64,000 bases of DNA, taken from assembly GCF_000384075.1 (NCBI RefSeq), contig NZ_KB913025.1, forward strand, positions 312,238 to 376,237. The letters are read 5' to 3'. The position numbers and the translations under genes are program-made. Numbering within the stretch: position 1 is the first letter of the stretch; each line of letters opens with the position of its first letter. Shown here piece by piece: positions 60,486 to 64,000 of this stretch. The stretch is from Methylovulum miyakonense HT12 (lineage in GTDB: Bacteria; Pseudomonadota; Gammaproteobacteria; Methylococcales; Methylomonadaceae). The notes under the pieces were generated by a model, which did not search any database, was not told where the DNA came from, and saw only the letters and a list, made by a program, of their open reading frames with translations.

Positions 60486-63134
60486 ATGGGGAAATTGAAG
60501 TCTTTACCCGCGTTGATTGGAGCCACGCTAGTCATCGTTGGCGTTTTATATATTGCGTTCCATTTCATATTTCTTGATCTGTTTGTCGATCTATGGTGGT
60601 TTCAGTCCTTAAAATTGGAAGCCTATTTCTGGCTAAAACTGTTATACAGGTTTTTCCTGTCAGGCGCAGTCACCCTAGCTTTTTTTACCATTTTCTTTCT
60701 GCATTTTTGGATTGCCTCTGGCTTTTTAGGCCTAAACCCTCCCGATGAAGTGCGTCACGACGCGGCCAAACGCCGGAAATTCCAAAGTTTTGCCAATACC
60801 TTCATGAGCGGTTCGGCAAAGGTTTACACGCCAATTTCATTGATATTGGCCATTTTTATCGCCATCCCTTTTTATACGCAATGGGAAACATCGTTGCTGT
60901 ATTTTTTCGGCGCCGACTCCGGGGTAAGCGAAACGGTTTACGGCAAGGATGTCAGTTTTTACATGCTGTTTTACCCTACTTACCAACTCATCCAACAAGA
61001 ACTGCTGACTACCGCTATCTTGATATTTGGCATGGTGACGGCCTTATATTGGCTGGAACACACGCTCATTCCTAATCAGCGCAAAGAATACCCCCTAGGT
61101 GCGAAAATCCATTTGACGCTGTTGATTGGCTTCGTCGTCGCATTTGTGGTTTGGGGCTTTATGCTGCAACGGTTTGCCCTGCTTTACAACGGCAGCCATG
61201 AACCCGTTTTTTATGGCCCTGGATTTGTCGAACTGCGCTATCAGCTGCCGTTGATATGGTTGGCCGTCGGCACGTTTTTAGCTACCGCCCTCTCCGCCAG
61301 CTTATATATTTTTTCCCCAAAACACCGCATTAAAACCCCGTTTATCTTATCCCTATCGGCGTTTTTGTTCGCTTTGGCGCTACCCAACATCGAGTTCATC
61401 CCGCAAATCATCCAACGCTATATCGTCAACCCTAATCCGGTCAAAGCTGAAAAACCGTTTATCCAACACAATATCAACGCCACGTTGGATGCCTATAAGT
61501 TGCGCAATATCAAACAAATGGATGTGTCGATTAATTTGAACGCCGCCAAAGACATTGAAACCTGGGGAACACAAAAACGCTTCGAGAATATTCCGGTTTG
61601 GGATCGGGAGTTTATTATCGACAGCTACCGGCAATTGCAGGAAATACGGCCTTACTACCGCTTCCGGTCGGTTGATGAGGACCGTTATTTTGTGCTTGAC
61701 CACACCCGGCAAGTCAATATTTCCGCACGCGAAATCAATATTTCCAAACTACCTTTGGAAGCGCAAAACTGGGAAAATATCCATTTGCGCTACACCCACG
61801 GCTATGGGGCGGTCGTGACACCTGCGGCACAAGATGCTGACAAGCCGCAAGTCTGGTATTTACGGGATTTGAACATGAGCTCCGAAGTTGGCTTCAACGT
61901 CAAGCACCCTGACATTTATTATGGCCAGGAGCAATTTGATTATGCCATCGTGCCTAACAATCTCGACGTGGTCGGCATTGCCGGAACCGACCCAAGCTTG
62001 ACCGAAGCCTACCATGGCAAGGGCGGCATACCTATCCCGTCGTACTTCCGAAAAGCCTTATTCGCGCTGTATCTGAAGGATGAAAAAATCTTTTTTTCAT
62101 CCAACATTTCCACGGAGAGCAAGCTGAAAATCTTCCGTAATATCAACGAACGGGTCAATAAGTTAACCCCATTTTTACATTTGGACAAAGACCCTTATCT
62201 GGTCATGACCAATGACCGGTTTTACTGGATGATGGATACTTACACCTTGTCCGATAAATATCCGGTCTCCAAACCCATGGACGATGATTTCCAAGAAGGC
62301 AAGCAGCATTTCAATTACATCCGCAATTCGGTGAAAGTGGTGGTTGATGCATTTGATGGTGATGTGGATTTTTATATTGCCGACAATAAAGACCCGATTA
62401 TCCAAGCCTACAGCAACGCTTACCCAAGCCTGTTTAAACAATTGGAGGACATGCCGGCAGAATTACGCCAACATCTACGCTATCCACGCGACTTGTATTA
62501 TGTGCAGATGCAGATATATGCCAAATACCATCAGAATAGCCCGGAATTGTTCTATGAGCAGGCGGAAACCTGGCAGTTTGCCAATGTGCGTGACAAAGCG
62601 GTGATGCCTTACTACCAAACTATGGACTTTGGCAATTGTAATGACAGTGAAGAATTTGTGCTGATTGACCCGATGACCCCGGTCAATCGAAGCAACCTAA
62701 GCATGATAGGTATCGCCGGCACACTGGACAGCAAAACCTGTGGCACGGATTACCAGCCTAATATCACGGTGTATAAATTCGGCAAGGAAGTGCAAGTGAA
62801 CGGCCCTGCGCAGATCGAAGCGCTCACGCAACAAGTCCCTGAAATATCGGCCCAATTCACATTATGGGGGCAATCTGGTTCGGTCGTCGAAATGGGGCGC
62901 ATGGTGATCTTGCCTATGGGCAACACAGTGCTGTACGTGCAACCCATTTATATCGCCTCAACCAAAAACAAAATGCCGGAATTGACCAGGGTGATTGTGT
63001 CAATTGGTAATGAAACGGTTATGGACAAAACTTTGTCAGGGGCATTTGATAAGCTGAAACAAATTTTCATCAAAAATGCCGAAGTCAGCATCAACTCGGA
63101 AACCAGACAAACACCGGCATCAACACCCAATTAA
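60486..63134 (+). CDS. UPF0182 family large membrane protein
   Basis: 882 residues. About seven N-terminal membrane helices occupy residues 1-310 (for example LPALIGATLVIVGVLYIAFH and LTLLIGFVVAFVVWGFMLQR), followed by a large outside domain to 882: NIEFIPQIIQRYIVNPNPVK, YRFRSVDEDRYFVLDHTRQV, YTHGYGAVVTPAAQD, GKGGIPIPSYFRKALFALYL. UPF0182 proteins are of unknown function and are found in a scatter of bacteria. AGAGGACGGT precedes the ATG. A perfect hairpin follows about 250 bp downstream. Confidence 0.93.
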   Translation: MGKLKSLPALIGATLVIVGVLYIAFHFIFLDLFVDLWWFQSLKLEAYFWLKLLYRFFLSGAVTLAFFTIFFLHFWIASGFLGLNPPDEVRHDAAKRRKFQSFANTFMSGSAKVYTPISLILAIFIAIPFYTQWETSLLYFFGADSGVSETVYGKDVSFYMLFYPTYQLIQQELLTTAILIFGMVTALYWLEHTLIPNQRKEYPLGAKIHLTLLIGFVVAFVVWGFMLQRFALLYNGSHEPVFYGPGFVELRYQLPLIWLAVGTFLATALSASLYIFSPKHRIKTPFILSLSAFLFALALPNIEFIPQIIQRYIVNPNPVKAEKPFIQHNINATLDAYKLRNIKQMDVSINLNAAKDIETWGTQKRFENIPVWDREFIIDSYRQLQEIRPYYRFRSVDEDRYFVLDHTRQVNISAREINISKLPLEAQNWENIHLRYTHGYGAVVTPAAQDADKPQVWYLRDLNMSSEVGFNVKHPDIYYGQEQFDYAIVPNNLDVVGIAGTDPSLTEAYHGKGGIPIPSYFRKALFALYLKDEKIFFSSNISTESKLKIFRNINERVNKLTPFLHLDKDPYLVMTNDRFYWMMDTYTLSDKYPVSKPMDDDFQEGKQHFNYIRNSVKVVVDAFDGDVDFYIADNKDPIIQAYSNAYPSLFKQLEDMPAELRQHLRYPRDLYYVQMQIYAKYHQNSPELFYEQAETWQFANVRDKAVMPYYQTMDFGNCNDSEEFVLIDPMTPVNRSNLSMIGIAGTLDSKTCGTDYQPNITVYKFGKEVQVNGPAQIEALTQQVPEISAQFTLWGQSGSVVEMGRMVILPMGNTVLYVQPIYIASTKNKMPELTRVIVSIGNETVMDKTLSGAFDKLKQIFIKNAEVSINSETRQTPASTPN

Positions 63135-63383
63135 AGCATAGGGCCATCGGACACCTCCTTTAGGATATAAGGCTCTGCGTATTCTAAAGGGGCATCTATG
63201 CAGGGCTTGGTCGTGGATGAAGGACGCGGGCGACGACAGAACAGTTGATGGCCGCCAGGAAAGTTTTTCGCAACTAAAATAGAATGCCCCCTATTTTATC
63301 TTCCGCGAAAAAACCTGACGCGCCCGTACTTGTTCTAAATTTTAATAAGATAACCGGATAGGGTCTTATTCTGGAGAGGGGAG

Positions 63384-63413
63384 GCTGTTTGCCAAGTCAA
63401 GGCAAACAGCATT
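63384..63413. terminator. Hairpin between UPF0182 and the small exported protein
   Basis: GCTGTTTGCC (63384-63393) and GGCAAACAGC (63401-63410) form a perfect 10-bp stem around AAGTCAA, followed by ATTT. It could end either convergent transcript. The rest of 63135-63480 shows nothing else. Confidence 0.6.
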
Positions 63414-63484
63414 TAAGGCAGGATATTCTTATTTTAAACCCTACAAAGAAACCTACAAAAGCTTCCAGTATGGCCTTATACGGC

Positions 63485-63871
63485 TTACAGCATTCCTTTC
63501 AGATCTTGGAAGCCTTTATAAGCGTTTCTCAATTCTTGCTCTGCTTCTTGTAAAGCATTTTCTTTAGCATGGGCACGGGCAGCCTTCAATTTGTTGTTCG
63601 CTCTTGAGCGCGCCATATCAACCTTGTCGTTAGCATTGATTTCTTTGCTGGCATCCAATGCATCCTTAATTAATTTCGCCACTGTTTCGCCATCTGAACC
63701 AGTAGAAACGGCATCAATAGCGATTTTTACTTTAGCCGCTACCATATCAATCGCTTCGGCAGGAGCATATGTGATTCTGCCTGGATCAGTTTCAGCAACA
63801 GCGATAGTTGAAACGCCACCAATAGCAGATGCGATCACTAAAGAAAGCAGGATTTTTTTCAAGTTTTTCAT
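63485..63871 (-). CDS. Small exported helical protein
   Basis: 128 residues. A signal peptide (KNLKKILLSLVIASAIGGVS to AVAE) targets it to the periplasm. The mature protein is helical and rich in Ala, Lys, Asp and Glu: AEAIDMVAAKVKIAIDAVST, LIKDALDASKEINANDKVDM and AHAKENALQEAEQELRNAYK, a likely helical bundle. I do not recognise a named family; lengths and composition recall small periplasmic chaperone- or metal-binding-like bundles but no motif proves this. AACTAGGGGACTAGTG precedes the ATG. Confidence 0.7.
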   Translation of the reverse strand: MKNLKKILLSLVIASAIGGVSTIAVAETDPGRITYAPAEAIDMVAAKVKIAIDAVSTGSDGETVAKLIKDALDASKEINANDKVDMARSRANNKLKAARAHAKENALQEAEQELRNAYKGFQDLKGML

Positions 63872-64000
63872 ATTTCACTAGTCCCCTAGTTGTTATTATC
63901 ATAAAAATTTTGCCAGCATAATGATTATTTACGATTATGTGACAAAATTATTTTATCATATTTTAAAATTTTTTAACCTTGCAAAGCTTTTAAAAATGGC

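Overview
The window reads as a chromosomal stretch of a gammaproteobacterium of moderate GC. Gene content and protein style suggest a methanotroph of the order Methylococcales: a transketolase-like enzyme with its own promoter, a thiS-thiG fusion next to trmB, an UPF0182 membrane protein, and many short palindromic repeats between genes. This assignment is inference; no methane or methanol oxidation gene lies in the window. I found no rRNA, tRNA or CRISPR array.

Layout. 1-5.5 kb: a TauE/SafE exporter cut by the left edge, an Slp lipoprotein, a YoaA/DinG helicase with an IS5-like element inserted at its stop codon, then tsaB and a cupin. 5.5-9.3 kb: cfa, a ruined EAL-domain gene, a dienelactone hydrolase and a low-molecular-weight phosphatase. 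9.3-13.7 kb: a DUF1566 protein, pdxA-rsmA, a nested repeat island whose far edge repeats the 3' end of rsmA, and glgC. 13.9-14.3 kb: two tandem gene-less units, each with the same palindrome, a -10-like box and an intrinsic terminator, read here as twin small-RNA genes. 14.3-21 kb: an arsenic cluster (arsR-arsC-acr3) divergent from a molybdate cluster (modA, a TauE/SafE gene, modB, modC, then modE beyond a repeat element). 21-27 kb: rmuC, a small protein with an acidic repeat tail, a second repeat element of the same terminal-repeat family, cysG, a TusA-like protein, a HAD phosphatase and rppH. 27-29.3 kb: a GGDEF fragment and a toxin-antitoxin island (MntA/HepT, a small CxxC protein, VapBC). 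29.4-33.4 kb: transketolase-like enzyme, a zinc-ribbon membrane protein, a peptidoglycan-binding pseudogene and an LprI-like protein. 33.5-38.3 kb: purH and purD, normally neighbours, separated by about 1.9 kb holding a hypothetical gene, a HicBA-like pair, an orphan antitoxin and an AbrB-PIN pair. 38.3-42.4 kb: a repeat-rich gap, two small genes and the complete AMMECR1-Memo-radical SAM set. 42.4-55.9 kb: a methyltransferase-like protein, nadA, a sigma-54 activator, dsbB, a Uma2 nuclease-like protein, a secreted repeat protein, priA, an asparaginase, folA, DAHP synthase, thiSG and trmB. 55.9-64 kb: a dynamin-like GTPase, pyrE, hemW, UPF0182 and a small exported protein.

Most of the window is housekeeping: purine, pyrimidine, NAD, thiamine, PLP, folate, siroheme and aromatic biosynthesis, tRNA and rRNA modification, and replication restart. 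The accessory signal lies in the gaps. Several families of inverted-repeat elements recur, one nested in another with a clear 4-bp target duplication. Start sites were moved from the longest reading frame wherever a ribosome binding site or family alignment favoured an internal codon. Proposed functions rest on motif and family recognition by eye; no database search was possible.
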